64,000 nucleotides of DNA from Rhinolophus ferrumequinum (taxonomy: Eukaryota > Chordata > Mammalia > Chiroptera > Rhinolophidae). The DNA is taken from the NCBI RefSeq assembly GCF_004115265.2, contig NC_046288.1, positions 38,188,612-38,252,611 of the forward strand. The letters run 5' to 3'. Position numbers and translations under genes: made by a program. Positions within the stretch are counted from its first letter, which is position 1. Each line of letters opens with the position of its first letter. The notes under the pieces are model-generated. The model did not search any database and was not told the origin of the DNA. It saw only the letters and a program-made list of their open reading frames with translations. Of this stretch, positions 1 to 10,864 are shown piece after piece.

Positions 1-345
1 AAATGAACAAAAAACAATGAATAAACAAAACAGAAGCAGACTCATAGATACAGAGAATAAACTGATGGTTGCTAGATGGAGGGGGGTTAGAGGGCTAGGT
101 GAGAAAGATGAAAGGATAAAGTACAAATTGTAGTTACAAAATAGGGGAATATAAAAGTACAGCATAGAGAATATAGTCAATAATTGCAACAATAGTCATA
201 GTTGTAACAACTATGACAGTGGAGGGGTGTACTAGACTAATTGGGGGATCACTGCATAAATTATATAAATGCCTGATCACTATGCTGCACACCTAAAAGT
301 AATATAAATATCGAATGTCAACTGTAACTGAAAAAAAAAAAGCCT
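1..345 (+). mobile_element. L1 LINE 3' end (5'-truncated, continues off left edge)
   Basis: The stretch has the typical 3'-UTR wording of mammalian L1 (cagagaataaactgatggttgc, then tatgctgcacacctaaaagtaatataaat) and ends in a poly(A) run near 331-341. Only the 3' end is inside the window. The family-level call is from remembered L1 3'-UTR sequence; the subfamily is not assigned. Confidence 0.75.
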
Positions 346-1295
346 ATTAATAAGAGAGTAAAAAATTTTATAAAAATGAATAGAACGTTTGTTTGGAAAG
401 GAATATGAAACAGCAAAACTTCTTTTTGAAATAAAGGCGATTTTAAGATCACATACAAGTTATTTGAAAATAATACTTTTTTATAATGTTTATTATAATT
501 TGGTTAAGGACAAGTTATAAGATTATTTAAACAACAGACAACTTAATCTTGAACTGAATCAAGATGAATGGAAAAATAAAAATAGATTAGTGTCAAATGG
601 CCTTAATAGGAAACCATGGAAAAATGCGTGTGTCCACATCTCCGATAGATTTTGGATTTAAGTACTCTAATGAATTGGCTTTTGTTGGGGGAATATAAAA
701 ACAAAATCTCTTCACAACACATAAAACCTCTCTACAAAGAAAACAATTTTATAATTGAATAAGCGTCAAACCAGAATGTGATGTATATCGCAGGCAATCA
801 GCTAAAGAGATGGCAAAGACAGAAAATCTCACTTACATATAGCTGAGTGGATGCAATCCAGGACATTAGGTGGGTTTTGCCAGTTGAAGTCACGTGATAA
901 CTGAAGTTAGGCGCATCTCCTTCCTGGAAACAGGACAGGGCGCTATCTACCTTGATGATTAGATTTCTTAGAAATGGCTCCCAGGTCGTTAGGAAACATT
1001 TCGGAGTTGTAAGACTGGCCAAACTGCTTAGTTAGCCATTAAAAAAGATTTACATATATTTGAAAAGGACAGAGAAAGAAATTCTGAAAGAAAAGGGAAA
1101 GGGAAGGTCTTGCCCCTTATTTCCAAACAAGAAGAATTAAGCCTCTTAATTGCCTTTAAACATACTGTGGGCTAACCTATCAACTAGTACTTGATTTGTG
1201 TCAGAGAATGAGGGGAGAAAGTAATACGGTAAATATCAAGTATACAATTTTTCCTTTTTGGCAAAACTGCAGAAAACATACAAATTTCTGATTGT
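346..1295. other. Intergenic stretch, nothing recognised
   Basis: AT-rich sequence downstream of HELQ. Only short ORFs without family resemblance are present, and no repeat that I can name. Confidence 0.5.
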
Positions 1296-1490
1296 GTCGG
1301 TTTTTTAACCATGCCCGTTAACATTGCGGGGGCCAGATAATGGTGGTGAGGGCTGTCCTGTGCATTGCAGGATATTTAGCAGCATCTCTGGCCTCTATCC
1401 ACTAGATACCAGTAGGAATACCCCCCAACCTGTGACAACCTGAAATGTCTCCAGACATTACCAAATGACCCCAGGAGGATGGCGGTGGGA
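1296..1490 (-). mobile_element. Ancient hAT-Charlie-type DNA transposon remnant
   Basis: The sequence carries the recognisable run of phrases ggccagataatgg, gggctgtcctgtgcattgca, tttagcagcatctctggcct, ctatccactagataccagta and aatgtctccagacatt. These belong to an old non-autonomous hAT element shared by placental mammals. I recall the family resemblance but not the exact MER name. Its end merges into the GC-richer stretch that follows; the strand is by convention of the recalled consensus and is uncertain. Confidence 0.5.
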
Positions 1491-2066
1491 ATTACCCTCT
1501 GTTGAAAAACATCGGCCTAGACAAACTGGCCTAGACATTGGCCTAGACAAAACACGCAGCCCAAACAGAGAGTTGAGCCTAGACTGGGCTGGGATGCCAA
1601 TAAGCCTTCTGCTCTCACTACATGAGCCAGGCTTGTCCGATGCCTGCTGCAGTGATGTTGGCTGGTGCCGGATTGGACACTACTATTCTCAGAGGAACTT
1701 TCAGTCAGTCCTCTTAGGGGAAGACATCTGTTTGTACCAGCCCAGCAGCTGGTCTCCTTCGTTTCTGTTTTTGGTAACAACACCATGGTTACCTTTCTCA
1801 GTCCTGGTGATGTGGGAAGGAGGGTTATGACCCAAATCATTGTGGCTCAAGGGGTTGTTTTGTATCCCGGGCCGTGGCAGTCACCATAAGCCATCCTTCT
1901 AGCAACCCTGAAAAGGATGAAACAAGAATTCTTGTTGAATGTTTTTCTTAGCTGTGAGGATATGATCCTGAAGGCAGCCATCTGGCCACCGTCATGGGGG
2001 AGGGAGCCTAACTGAGAATGGAAGAAATTCAGGGAGAAGCAGGATTCAGATTAAAGGAGACAGTAT
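1491..2066. other. Intergenic stretch with chance ORFs
   Basis: Moderately GC-rich sequence with overlapping ORFs of about 100 codons on both strands (for example 1465-1830 plus and 1517-1840 minus). Their translations show no domain, no repeated motif and no resemblance to any family I know. I see no promoter or splice evidence. Confidence 0.5.
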
Positions 2067-2071
2067 CCTGG

Positions 2072-2483
2072 TGTGGGGACAGAGCCCCAAAAAGCAGTTT
2101 CCAGGCTCTCGGCCTCACATAGAAAGGTGCTGGCTCAGGTAGTAAATGGCCGTCGACTGTGATCAAATGGCCATCAGCTGTGGCTAGTTGGCCGTCAGCT
2201 GTAACCAGTGAGCCATTGGCCACTAATATAACTGCTGTGGCTACGCTAGCAGAAAAAGGGGGGAGCTAGCAAGAAGATGGTGGCTGAGCCTGCAAGCGGC
2301 ACAGTGAGGGTTGAGAATTGTGTGGCTCCTGGTTCCTGTGTCTCCAACCCAGCCGCCAGTGAGAGTATAGTGGTGTGACTCCCCTACCTATGGCTCCGTG
2401 GGTGTTCCTGTTTGGCCTCACCATGTCCTGCGTTCTTGTGTGGGGAGTGGGACCAGAGACCCCGCCTGACACCCCGCACGACA
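2072..2483 (+). mobile_element. Solo LTR, ERV fossil (LTR family A, copy 1)
   Basis: A 412-bp element begins TGTGGGGACAG and ends CGCACGACA, the TG...CA ends of a retroviral LTR. It is flanked by a 5-bp direct repeat, CCTGG, at 2067-2071 and 2484-2488. The same sequence recurs inverted at 3014-3425 and at 17068-17498. There is no internal viral region, so it is a solo LTR. The 5-bp target duplication and the tRNA-Ser primer site seen beside copy 3 fit a class III-like (ERVL-type) element, but the class is inferred. A direct 21-bp repeat lies inside at 2146-2208. Confidence 0.8.
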
Positions 2484-2488
2484 CCTGG

Positions 2489-3008
2489 GGAGAAAATTTG
2501 AGCCTTGGCTCTATCCCTGCCTGAAAGCATTGCTTCTGAACTCAGTTCGTTACAGTGAGTCATCAAAGCCATGGCTGGGAATTCGGCACACAACTGGCAC
2601 GCAGTGCTCACGGACTCCATGCTTTCCTTTCTTCCCAAATGGATCCGGGAAGTGGAGGTGGAAGAGCTTTGCGCTCTTAGCATCCTCTCTGAATCTCCCT
2701 CAGCCCTGTGCTTCCACCTGTGCTCTGAGGTTCCTCCAGGAAGAGAAGGGCAGACTCTGCCATTGCTGAGCCTGCCCTTCTACGTGTGGTACTTTTTAGT
2801 GAGGCAGCATGTCATTCTTACCTTTTTCTATGTGTGGACTCACGTCTTCCTTTTTCACTTCTCTCAAGGACTTTCAGCTTCTCCTGCAAGAACACGTGTT
2901 CCTTCAGTCCAGTGTTGGGGCAAAGGTGAGTCTTTCTGCCAGCAGGGCCATTCATGACAGTAGGTGCTGCATAAATCTAGGAAGCCAGGGCACAGGGGAA
3001 GGCAGTGA
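2489..3008. other. Spacer between two inverted solo LTRs
   Basis: About 520 bp of ordinary intergenic sequence separates LTR copies 1 and 2. It shows chance ORFs only (the longest, 2571-2957 plus, has no recognisable domain). Confidence 0.5.
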
Positions 3009-3013
3009 CCCAG

Positions 3014-3425
3014 TGTCATGCGGGGCGGCCTGCGGGGTCTCTGGTCCTGCTCCCCACACAAGAATGCAGGACATGGTGCGGCCAAAAAGGAACACTCACG
3101 GAGCCATAGGTAGGGGAGTCACACCACTATACTCTCGCTGGCGGCTGGGTTGGAGACACAGGAACCAGGAGCAACACAATTCTCAACCCTCACTGTGCCG
3201 CTTGCAGGCTCAGCCACCATCTTCTTGCTAGCTCCCCCTTTCTTTTGCTAGCCTAGCCACGGCAGTTATATTCATGGCTAATGGCTCACTGGTTACAGCT
3301 GACGGCCAAGTAGCCACAGCTGATGGCCATTTGATCACAGTCGATGGCCATCTACTACCTGAGCCAGCACCTTTCTATGTGAGGCCAAGAGCCTGGAAAC
3401 TGCTTTTTGGGGCTCTGTCCCCACA
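3014..3425 (-). mobile_element. Solo LTR, ERV fossil (LTR family A, copy 2, inverted)
   Basis: A 412-bp copy of the same LTR lies in the opposite orientation to copy 1, with its own 5-bp target duplication CCCAG at 3009-3013 and 3426-3430. By eye it differs from copy 1 at a few dozen positions. The two different duplications show that these were separate insertions, not one provirus. The open frame at 3274-3492, beginning MANGSLVTADG, is a by-product of the LTR repeat and recurs in the other copies. Confidence 0.8.
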
Positions 3426-3430
3426 CCCAG

Positions 3431-5770
3431 TTACGGAGAGCTGTGAGAGCCCTGTTTCTCTGCATTGCAGTCTTCCCATCATTAACATTTAATTTGGATT
3501 TAGTATGTCTGCACAAGCTGGATCAGCTAAAGTACAGCCTGCAGAAGTTCAAATCCTGTTAAGGTCATTTTGAACTGCACCTGCTCAGGCCCAAGTGATG
3601 GGTGGAGGCAGCTTTGCAGGTCGGTCCAGTTTCCAAAGGTTTCCTCCTGCTGCAGGAGTTGTGCAAGATGAACTTACGAACTATATAAAGAGCTAGGATA
3701 ACTTACATAAAACCCTTTTCCTAGTCCCCTGTGATCATGCTGAGAAAAAGAGCCAAGAACTAAAATTAAATTAAAGACCAAAACATAGGTGTTATAATAC
3801 AGATCAAAGAAACCAAACATCAATCTTAGTGATGGCATTTTAAAAAGTGAGCTAAATGATGCATTTTAAAATACTAGAACGTGACAAAGATTCTCTTCTT
3901 GACCAAACTTCAGAGAGGCTCCAAGGTGAGCCCTCTCTTTAACCAGGTCTTAACTTTGGCCTATAAAAAAAAATGGCACACTCTCAGCACAAAGGGTTTC
4001 ATCCACCACTCCTCAAGCCCCCACTAACAAACACTAACACGGTTTTTAACAACCCAAGGCTGCACCACTAGTATGACCCCAGCCGCCCTTAAAGTGTCTG
4101 CCTGAGAAAAGTGCCAGGAGAATCACTATTTGTTCCAGCCAAAGCGTGGTACTAGACAGATAGGCCCTGAGTCACCTCCACACAACCCCCACGCCCCACC
4201 CCTGTGAGCAGTTACTTTAGAAAACTTGGCAGTTGTAAACCTTTTCTCCCCTGCTTTGAGATGCAAATCTTCCACCACACACAACTGCTTTCTCAGGAAC
4301 CTGAGAGCCTCTATTTGAAATGCAAACATTCGGGGAAACACCTCCTGCTCTCCCTCCAATGCTGTGGGCAGCTTCCTGTGGGCTCTAACTTGTACCTCTA
4401 CTGCACCTCCTGCTATAGAGACTAGAAGTTGGCTTCTCCTCCAGATAAGCACCAACTGACCAACCCGGCTCTGTTGGAGCCCTCACGTCTTTCCTCATTC
4501 TCCTTTCAAAACACCCATCACCTCTGCACTAGTCAGAGTTGAGTGCTGTTTACATGCTGTAAACAGTTCATACTGGACCCTCTTCCCATTGCAATGGTTA
4601 TTGCGGAAGAAATTCTACCCGTAACACTTTCACTAGTGTCCAGCTTGTCTTTGACAAAGGTCAGATCTACATTTGTATCTGCCCCAGGAAGGGTTAGACA
4701 GACAGATTACAGTGCTAACAAGGCCAAGGTTACGAAGTTGATCTCCATATGGCTCTGCCCATGTCACATGTGTATACCTGTCAGGTGTTTCACAAGTGCC
4801 TTTCATTGATCACAAGGGACACCAGATGAGAAAGTAGAGATGTCTCAGCACAAACCATTTGCTGCTGCTTTTTTTTGTTTCTCATTACTGCTTTAAGAGC
4901 TCAACTATACAGATGGTGTGGCTTTTGGCCTTCACTTTGTAACCTCAGCTAGAAGAGAAGCTTCCCGTCATCTCTCATGCTCTCCCCTCCCCAACACCCT
5001 TCCCCCTCTTTGTCTCAGACATTGCCAATTCTCCTGTCCTTTTAGCATCTAGCTCATGGTCATTCTCTTCCACCTGTTCTTTCTCAAAGACTCCACCTCC
5101 CACTTCTCTCTTGCCAGTGCCTACAAATATTTATCTTCTGTACAGTATGTTTCATTGTGTTACCACCGGTGGCTCATGGTTTATGTATTTATGCTTTACT
5201 ACTCCTAAAAGAAACAAGGACCAAATAGTCCACCTCTTTTGTTTCATCAGTTTAAATACATTGAAACTATTCAGTAAAATGCATTTAAATATTTTCAGTG
5301 AGCTTTCAAATGGCTTTGACAAATTCCAGCAAAATGTTGAATTCGTTCATCATTTGTAGCATGGGCAGTAGATTGTGATATTATAACTCAAAGAGCTTAC
5401 AAATTTATAGAGTCAAACCAGTGTTACTGTACTTTGTACAGAGTGAATAGACTGTTGCCGGTGGATTTTTTTCCCCAATTTTATGTGTGATCACACAGTA
5501 ATACATTTTTCCAAAGGAAAATCATTTAGCACGTAGCATTATAATAGCTAGTTCTTTATATTCACATTACTGTTAGCCTACATTTTCATAGCTTTATGCA
5601 TCTCTTTATCAGGATATACACTTTATACCCATTTAAAATATTTTATATTTTCAGGAATACAATATAATCCTTTCAATGGGCATAACACATTTAATGTGGA
5701 TTGCTCATACGCTTAGATCCAGAAGGGGTCCTCCAGAATGGTAATTTTCCAATTGTGTTCCATGCTATCT
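3431..5770. other. Intergenic stretch, no gene recognised
   Basis: About 2.3 kb with short ORFs only. The pyrimidine-rich part near 4900-5110 looks like a decayed L2-type fragment, but I cannot support exact limits. I see no promoter, splice sites or RNA gene. Confidence 0.45.
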
Positions 5771-5775
5771 TCAGA

Positions 5776-6284
5776 TGTATCAGTTTCCTATTGCTGTTGT
5801 AACAAATTACCACAAATTTAGTAGCTTAAAACAACATAAGTTTATTATTTTACAGTCCTGAAGGTCAGAAGGATCACAAGGTCTCAATGGGCTAAAAACA
5901 TGTCAACAGAGCTGAATTCTTTTCTGGAGGCTCCAGGTGAGACAGTTACCTAGTATTTTCCAACTTCGGGAGGATGTCTGCATTCCTTGGCATAGGCCCC
6001 CTTCCAGCTTCAAAGCCAGCAATGGCTGGTTGAGTCTCTCACGTTACATCATGACTTTGACACTCCAGGCTCCCTCTTTCCCATATAAGCTCCCCTGTGA
6101 TTACATTGGGCCCACCCAGATAATTCAGGATAATCTCTCCGTCTCAAGGTCAGCTGATTGGCAACCTTAATTCCATCTTCAACCCTAATTCCCCCCTTCC
6201 CTGTAACATGACACAGTTATAGTTTCCAGAAATTAGGAGGTGGATCTCTTTGGGCGGGAGGTTTTAATTATTCTGTTTACCACA
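5776..6284 (-). mobile_element. MLT1 (MaLR) solo LTR fossil
   Basis: On the plus strand the element reads TGTATCAGTTTCCTATTGCT, then attaccacaaatttagtagc, gattacattgggcccaccca and tgtttaccaca, the reverse complement of an MLT1-type LTR of the ERVL-MaLR group. It is an ancient solo LTR shared by placental mammals. The flanking 5-mers no longer match. Confidence 0.8.
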
Positions 6285-6304
6285 CTAGGTATCATACACA
6301 ATTG

Positions 6305-6705
6305 AGTTAAAATTCCTTTCTTTTCTAGCTTTGAGATATTAACATACAGCATATGTAAGTTTAAGGTGCACCACTGATGATTCGTATATATTGCAAAATG
6401 ATTACCATAATAAGATTAACACCTCTATTACCTGACATAATCACTTCCTTGTGTCTGTGGTGATACAATTTAAGATCTGCTCTCTTATGAATTTTCAAGT
6501 ATATAATACAGTACTGTTAATTATAGTCACCATGCTGTAAACAGATCCCCAGAACTTACTCATCTTATAACTGGAAGTTTATACCCTTTGACCAACATTT
6601 ACACCCACCCCCCCAGCAACTATCAATCTACTCCTTGTTTCTATGACTTTGACTTATTTAGATTCCACATACAAATGAGTACACTCTGTCTTTGAGTCAG
6701 AAATT
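6305..6705 (-). mobile_element. L1 LINE 3'-UTR fragment, antisense
   Basis: Phrases such as ataccctttgaccaacattt and gatttagattccacatacaaa-like text (tatttagattccacatac) are the reverse complement of the 3' UTR of older mammalian L1. The fragment is 5'-truncated and carries no coding sequence. Confidence 0.65.
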
Positions 6706-6893
6706 CTTAAAACAACAAAAACAGGTAAATTATTTAAAATATTCAGAAGAAACAAAACATACACTTGAATGCATAACGTACCACATTTTAAACAGCAAAT
6801 ACCACCAGTGTATTAACGTGGGCTACCAAGTTCATTTGTTTTAGTGCAGACTTTAGACTACAGCTTCGAATTTGTTACCGAACTCAGGTTCAG

Positions 6894-7422
6894 TGTCACT
6901 TGCTGCCGGAAGAGTCCAAAACACTAGAGTGACAAGGGTTGGTAAGGAGAAAAAGCGCCCTTTAGTCTAGATGCCAGCAGCTAGGGAAGATGGCAGACTC
7001 GTGTCTAAAAAACCACCTTCCGGGAGCCAAAATGATTAAGGGGTTTTATAGGCAGGTAAATGGGAAAGAACAAAGGACAGCAGGCTTCAGGGCTGATAGT
7101 TGAGATGTCCTCCCCTGGCGTCTTCAGAGGCCTCAGGTCCGTCTTAGTTTTATCTTAAATCTTACCATCCTCAGGCAGAAAGTTATCTCTACGGAACTGC
7201 TAGGGAGTTGAGATCTTGAGTCCTGGGGCCTGAAGATTAAAGCACTTTTTTTCAGGTTAGGATGTTAATTAGTAAGATATGGGTAGCTTTGAGAAAGGAA
7301 ACAAACGGAGTTAGTTAATTAATGAGGGGAGAAACAAAGAGAAAACAGCTGAATATTAGGATAACTCAAACTGTTAACTGGCTAAGTCTAATTACATTGA
7401 GCTACCGAGTTTCACCCTTACA
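6894..7422 (-). mobile_element. Unassigned LTR, ERV fossil (LTR family B)
   Basis: Read on the minus strand, a 529-bp unit starts TGTAAGGGTGAAACTC, has a TATA-like CTATAAAACCCC about two thirds along, and ends GGCAGCAAGTGACA. TG...CA ends plus an internal TATA box are the layout of a U3-R-U5 LTR. I found no clear target duplication, so the exact limits and the class are uncertain. No internal viral sequence is attached. Confidence 0.55.
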
Positions 7423-7748
7423 CTTCTACTGCCATCTCTGTGCACATATCTCATTTTGGGGAGGCTTAGTCATCTAATACGTTTCGTTCAGCTAGAGCAA
7501 AACCACTCATTTCCTCCAGAGTGACAGTTACCATTCGAAACAGCAAAATTTTTACATGCTACATGCTTATGTTCTGAAAAACAATGATCAGATCTTCAAG
7601 TACTCCAAATGGCCTCATATCACTTGGGAAACTGTTTTGTGAAGAAAAGGATCAAAAGACTAATTTAAAAATGAAAAATGAAGGAAATGAAGCATGCTAA
7701 TTCACTGCATGAAATTATTATTTTTAATCATTTCATAGGATTTTAGGC

Positions 7749-7964
7749 AGGAGCAAAGACCTGGTCTTACATTATAGTAAAATAAGACCTGGTATTATAT
7801 TTATATCATATCATATCATATCATATCATAAGACCCGGTCTTATTTATTATAAGATAATAAATAATTATAATAAAATAAGACCGGGTCTTATATTAATTT
7901 TTGCTCCAAAAGACACATTAGAGCTGATTGTCTGACTAGGTCTTATTTTCGGGGAAACACGGTA
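7749..7964. mobile_element. Palindromic TA-flanked MITE, copy A (left arm shortened)
   Basis: The right arm is complete: aatttttgctccaaaagaca, gagctgattgtctgactagg, tcttattttcggggaaacac, then GGTA. The left arm is shortened and starts at gagcaaagacctgg. A pentamer run (atatc)n sits in the loop at 7802-7829. It is one of five copies of the same non-autonomous DNA element in this window; see 42866-43081 for the best-kept copy. Confidence 0.75.
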
Positions 7965-8054
7965 CATATGCTCAGTTTGCCATATTAATTGATTCCTTTC
8001 CAAACACTAATAAGGTATCTCATAATGCAAATAAACACAATAAAAAAAGGCATT

Positions 8055-8255
8055 ATTAACGTGATCCAGGTGTGAATCTGGGCTCTGTCACTCATTAATG
8101 GGGTAATCCCGGGTAAGCCACATTTTCTCCATTGGTAACAGAGTAAAATATAACGCATACCTCAGATGGATGTAAGGAATCATCCAGATTACGCTAAACA
8201 TTAAATGTTTAGCAGAGCGCTGGTATGTGGTGAGCCTTCAATAAATAGGAGTATA
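8055..8255 (+). repeat. MIR SINE
   Basis: The order of MIR phrases is kept: gtgaatctgggctctgtcac, ccattggtaacagagtaaaa, cagagcgctggtatgtggtg, ccttcaataaat. It is an ancient tRNA-derived SINE in sense orientation. Confidence 0.7.
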
Positions 8256-9440
8256 TCGTTATCCTTACTATTTATCGAGAGTAACAAAAGAAACATTTAA
8301 CAATATGATTATAAATTATTGGAAATTATTTTAAAAAGTGTAATAATGTTTACATACCCTTGGTGTTACTTTTTGTTATAATGGGATGGAGTTCAAAACC
8401 TGTAGTGATTCTTGTGTGAGAAGGTTCTTATAAATGGAAGCATAAGGCAAAGGAGGGTTTACATTAGTCCTTCCTGAAAAAAAAATCAGTTTGGAAATTC
8501 GTTGAGAGGGCAGTGGAGTTTGAAATGCTTAGACTCATGGTGCAAATCAAAAGAAGTCAGGACATTAGAAAGATGTTGGTGAAGTTAAGCATCCTAGAAA
8601 TGGGAAAAGTAGGGCTCAGAGCTTGAAAAAAATAAAAAAAAAAAAAGGAAAACCTGACATCCCATTGGAATTTCTGAAATTGTAATGTTTTGAAGCGGGA
8701 TATGAAGGAACTGCAGGTACTTTCCTTGATGCTTCAGTGCAGTCAGATGACACCATCAGAAATTCCACATTCAAATCTTTTCATTTACCGAAATTTTAAG
8801 GAGATAGTTTCGAAATTCAGTTTCCTATTTTCCTAAAACATGAGGTAGCCCTTTGTTCCAACTCATTCACTGAATTATCCATCAGTTCCACTGCCTACCA
8901 CCCCTTCTCCCCGACTTTTTCTGATAAAAACTAAAACAAAACCCCAGCAGCAGGCAAAGGACATATCAGACTAATTAGAATCTGTCCCAGGGATTTTTCT
9001 ACCTAGAGTTGGCAGTAGAGAGCTCTTTTTTGCTTTGATCTTGAAGCTGTCCTATTGCTGCTGTGGTTTGAAAATGTGGCCACGAAACATTCCTTTTTGT
9101 TTAAGCCAGATATCCTTGTGTTTGTATCACTTCAAACCGAAAAACCATACATATATTAAATTCTTAAATGCATTTGAGTATATGTTTATTCTCCACTCTG
9201 TTCCCACTGATCTACTTTTCTCTTCTTCTCTAGAGCTAAACTGCTTTTTTCTTTACATTTTAATATCTTTTAGGGCTAATTCCCCGTTACTACACTTGAC
9301 ACAGCCATTCAGTTGAACTGACCTAGAGAAACACTGATTGGGGATGATGGAACACTGTCGTCGTCTACAGACACAGTTATTCTAATTTCTATAAAGATAC
9401 CACCCCCAACCTTGCTACCTCTAATCTTAAATTAATAGAT
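8256..9440. other. Intergenic stretch, nothing recognised
   Basis: AT-rich sequence with scattered homopolymer runs. The 93-codon ORF at 9035-9316 has no recognisable family and no splice or promoter context. Confidence 0.45.
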
Positions 9441-9455
9441 TAAATTGGGATTATT

Positions 9456-9765
9456 TTTATTTAATTTTTTAAAGATTTTATTGGGGAAGGGGAAAAGGAC
9501 TTTATTGGGGAACAGTGTGTACTTCCAGTTTTTTCCAAGTCAAGTTGTTGTCTTTTCAGTCTTAGTTGTGGAGGGCGCAGCTCAGCTCCAGGTCCAGTTG
9601 ATGTTGTTTGTTGCAGAGGGCGCAGCCCACCATCCCTTGCGGGACTCAAGGAATCGAACCGGCAACCTTGTGGTTGAGAGCCCACTGGCCCATGTGGGAA
9701 TCTAACCGGCAGCCTTCGGAGTTAGGAGCATGGAGCTCCAACTGCCTGAGCCACCGGGCCGGCCC
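9456..9765 (-). repeat. Rhinolophoid-type tRNA-derived SINE, copy 1
   Basis: On the minus strand it begins GGGCCGGCCCGGTGGCTCAG, an A-box-containing tRNA-like head, has two B-box-like CCGGTTCGATTCC-type segments (9698-9715 and 9650-9668 region), and ends in an AAAATTAAATAAAA-type tail. It is bounded by a perfect 15-bp target duplication (taaattgggattatt) at 9441-9455 and 9766-9780, which points to L1-driven retroposition and a fairly young insertion. Confidence 0.88.
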
Positions 9766-9850
9766 TAAATTGGGATTATTAACAGGCTTTTATAAAGTGG
9801 TTTGCAAGAACTGGGGTTCATTTACAGCCTTACTTATTTGGGCAAACTGC

Positions 9851-10068
9851 TACCATTTTCCTGAAAATAAGACCTAGCTGGACAATCAGCTCTAATGAGT
9901 CTTTTGGAGCAAAAATTAATATAAGACCCGGTCTTGACCCGGTCTTATTTTACTATAAGACCGGGTATAATATAATAATATAATACCGGGTCTTATATTA
10001 ATTTTTGCTCCAAAAGACACATTAGAGCTGATTGTCCAGCCAGGTCTTATTTTCGGGGAAACATGGTA
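9851..10068. mobile_element. Palindromic TA-flanked MITE, copy B
   Basis: The left arm (taccattttcctgaaaataa, gacctagctggacaatcagc) and the right arm (gctgattgtccagccaggtc, ttattttcggggaaacatgg, then TA) are inverted copies of each other over roughly 75 bases, around a core of alternating accggtctta blocks. TA at both edges fits a TA target duplication. Confidence 0.8.
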
Positions 10069-10379
10069 ATACTGGGGTTTCTAGATTTCAAAAAAACCCT
10101 GAAGACTGGATTATGGACCACTGTGCGCACATCTCAGTGGCTGGGCCAAGTAGCCAGCAGGCTAGCCAGCTGCTCTTGTCTAGTCTTTTTAGCTGCAACA
10201 AATGGAATATTTACAATGATGCCCAAAGTTCTACTAAGACATTAGGATGCCATACTTTTGACTCCTCTGACTCATATAAAGGGGTGGGTGTGAATGAGAT
10301 GTAATGCTAGGGATAAAATCAAGGCCAGGCGAAAAAGAATACTTAGGAAGGGATAAATTGGGCAAATTCTACCAAGACA

Positions 10380-10620
10380 ATATTGTACAATGGTTAAGTG
10401 CACAGACTTTAGGTTGGAACTGCCTGGGTCTGAATCCCTGCCCTGGAACTAACTAGCACATGACCTTGGGCAAGGTACTTTAATTTCTCTGTGTCTCAGT
10501 TTACTCATCTGTAAAATGGGGATAATAATACCTGCCTTATAGTGTTGTTGTAAGGATTAGTCAATAAAGCACTTACAACAGCGCCTGGCACATAGAAATT
10601 GCTAGGTACATTATAATGGT
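10380..10620 (+). repeat. MIR SINE, nearly full length
   Basis: Good match to MIR in order: caatggttaagtgcacagac, tgcctgggtctgaatccctg, tgaccttgggcaaggtactt, cagtttactcatctgtaaaa, cagcgcctggcacatagaaa. Confidence 0.9.
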
Positions 10621-10864
10621 CTAAAATGTCAAGTCACAAAGAACTTAGTGGATCTATTTGCAAAGTCCCAATGGCTGTCTCAGACAGGTGAGTAAAACTT
10701 GAACTAAATCAGCTCAGTACTGATAAATATTGCTAGTTATTACCCTTTTTTTCTATAGGTAACCAGTGACCTACATTTGAGCTATACATCTGAAAAGGGA
10801 GGGAAGAGAGGCAATATTTGTGTTTAAAGAGAATCTTTAAATTGTTAATTTGGGTACTGTTCCT

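Noticed and set aside
1465-1840. Overlapping 121- and 107-codon ORFs as a novel gene downstream of HELQ
   Set aside because: They overlap on opposite strands, begin in a transposon remnant and show no family, promoter or codon-periodicity that I can see.
2029-2223. ORF beginning MANGSLVTADGQLATADG, recurring at 3274-3492 and 17272-17520 as a possible small repeated protein gene
   Set aside because: All three are the same frame through copies of one LTR; the repeats in the peptide are the 21-bp U3 units. There is no start context, splicing or conservation beyond the LTR.
7802-7829. Short regularly spaced repeats as a CRISPR-like array
   Set aside because: It is a simple pentamer run inside a mammalian transposon; nothing else in the window is bacterial.
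9445-9705. ORFs of 74-89 codons at 9445-9877 and 20363-20814
   Set aside because: They are translations of the tRNA-derived SINE on either strand.
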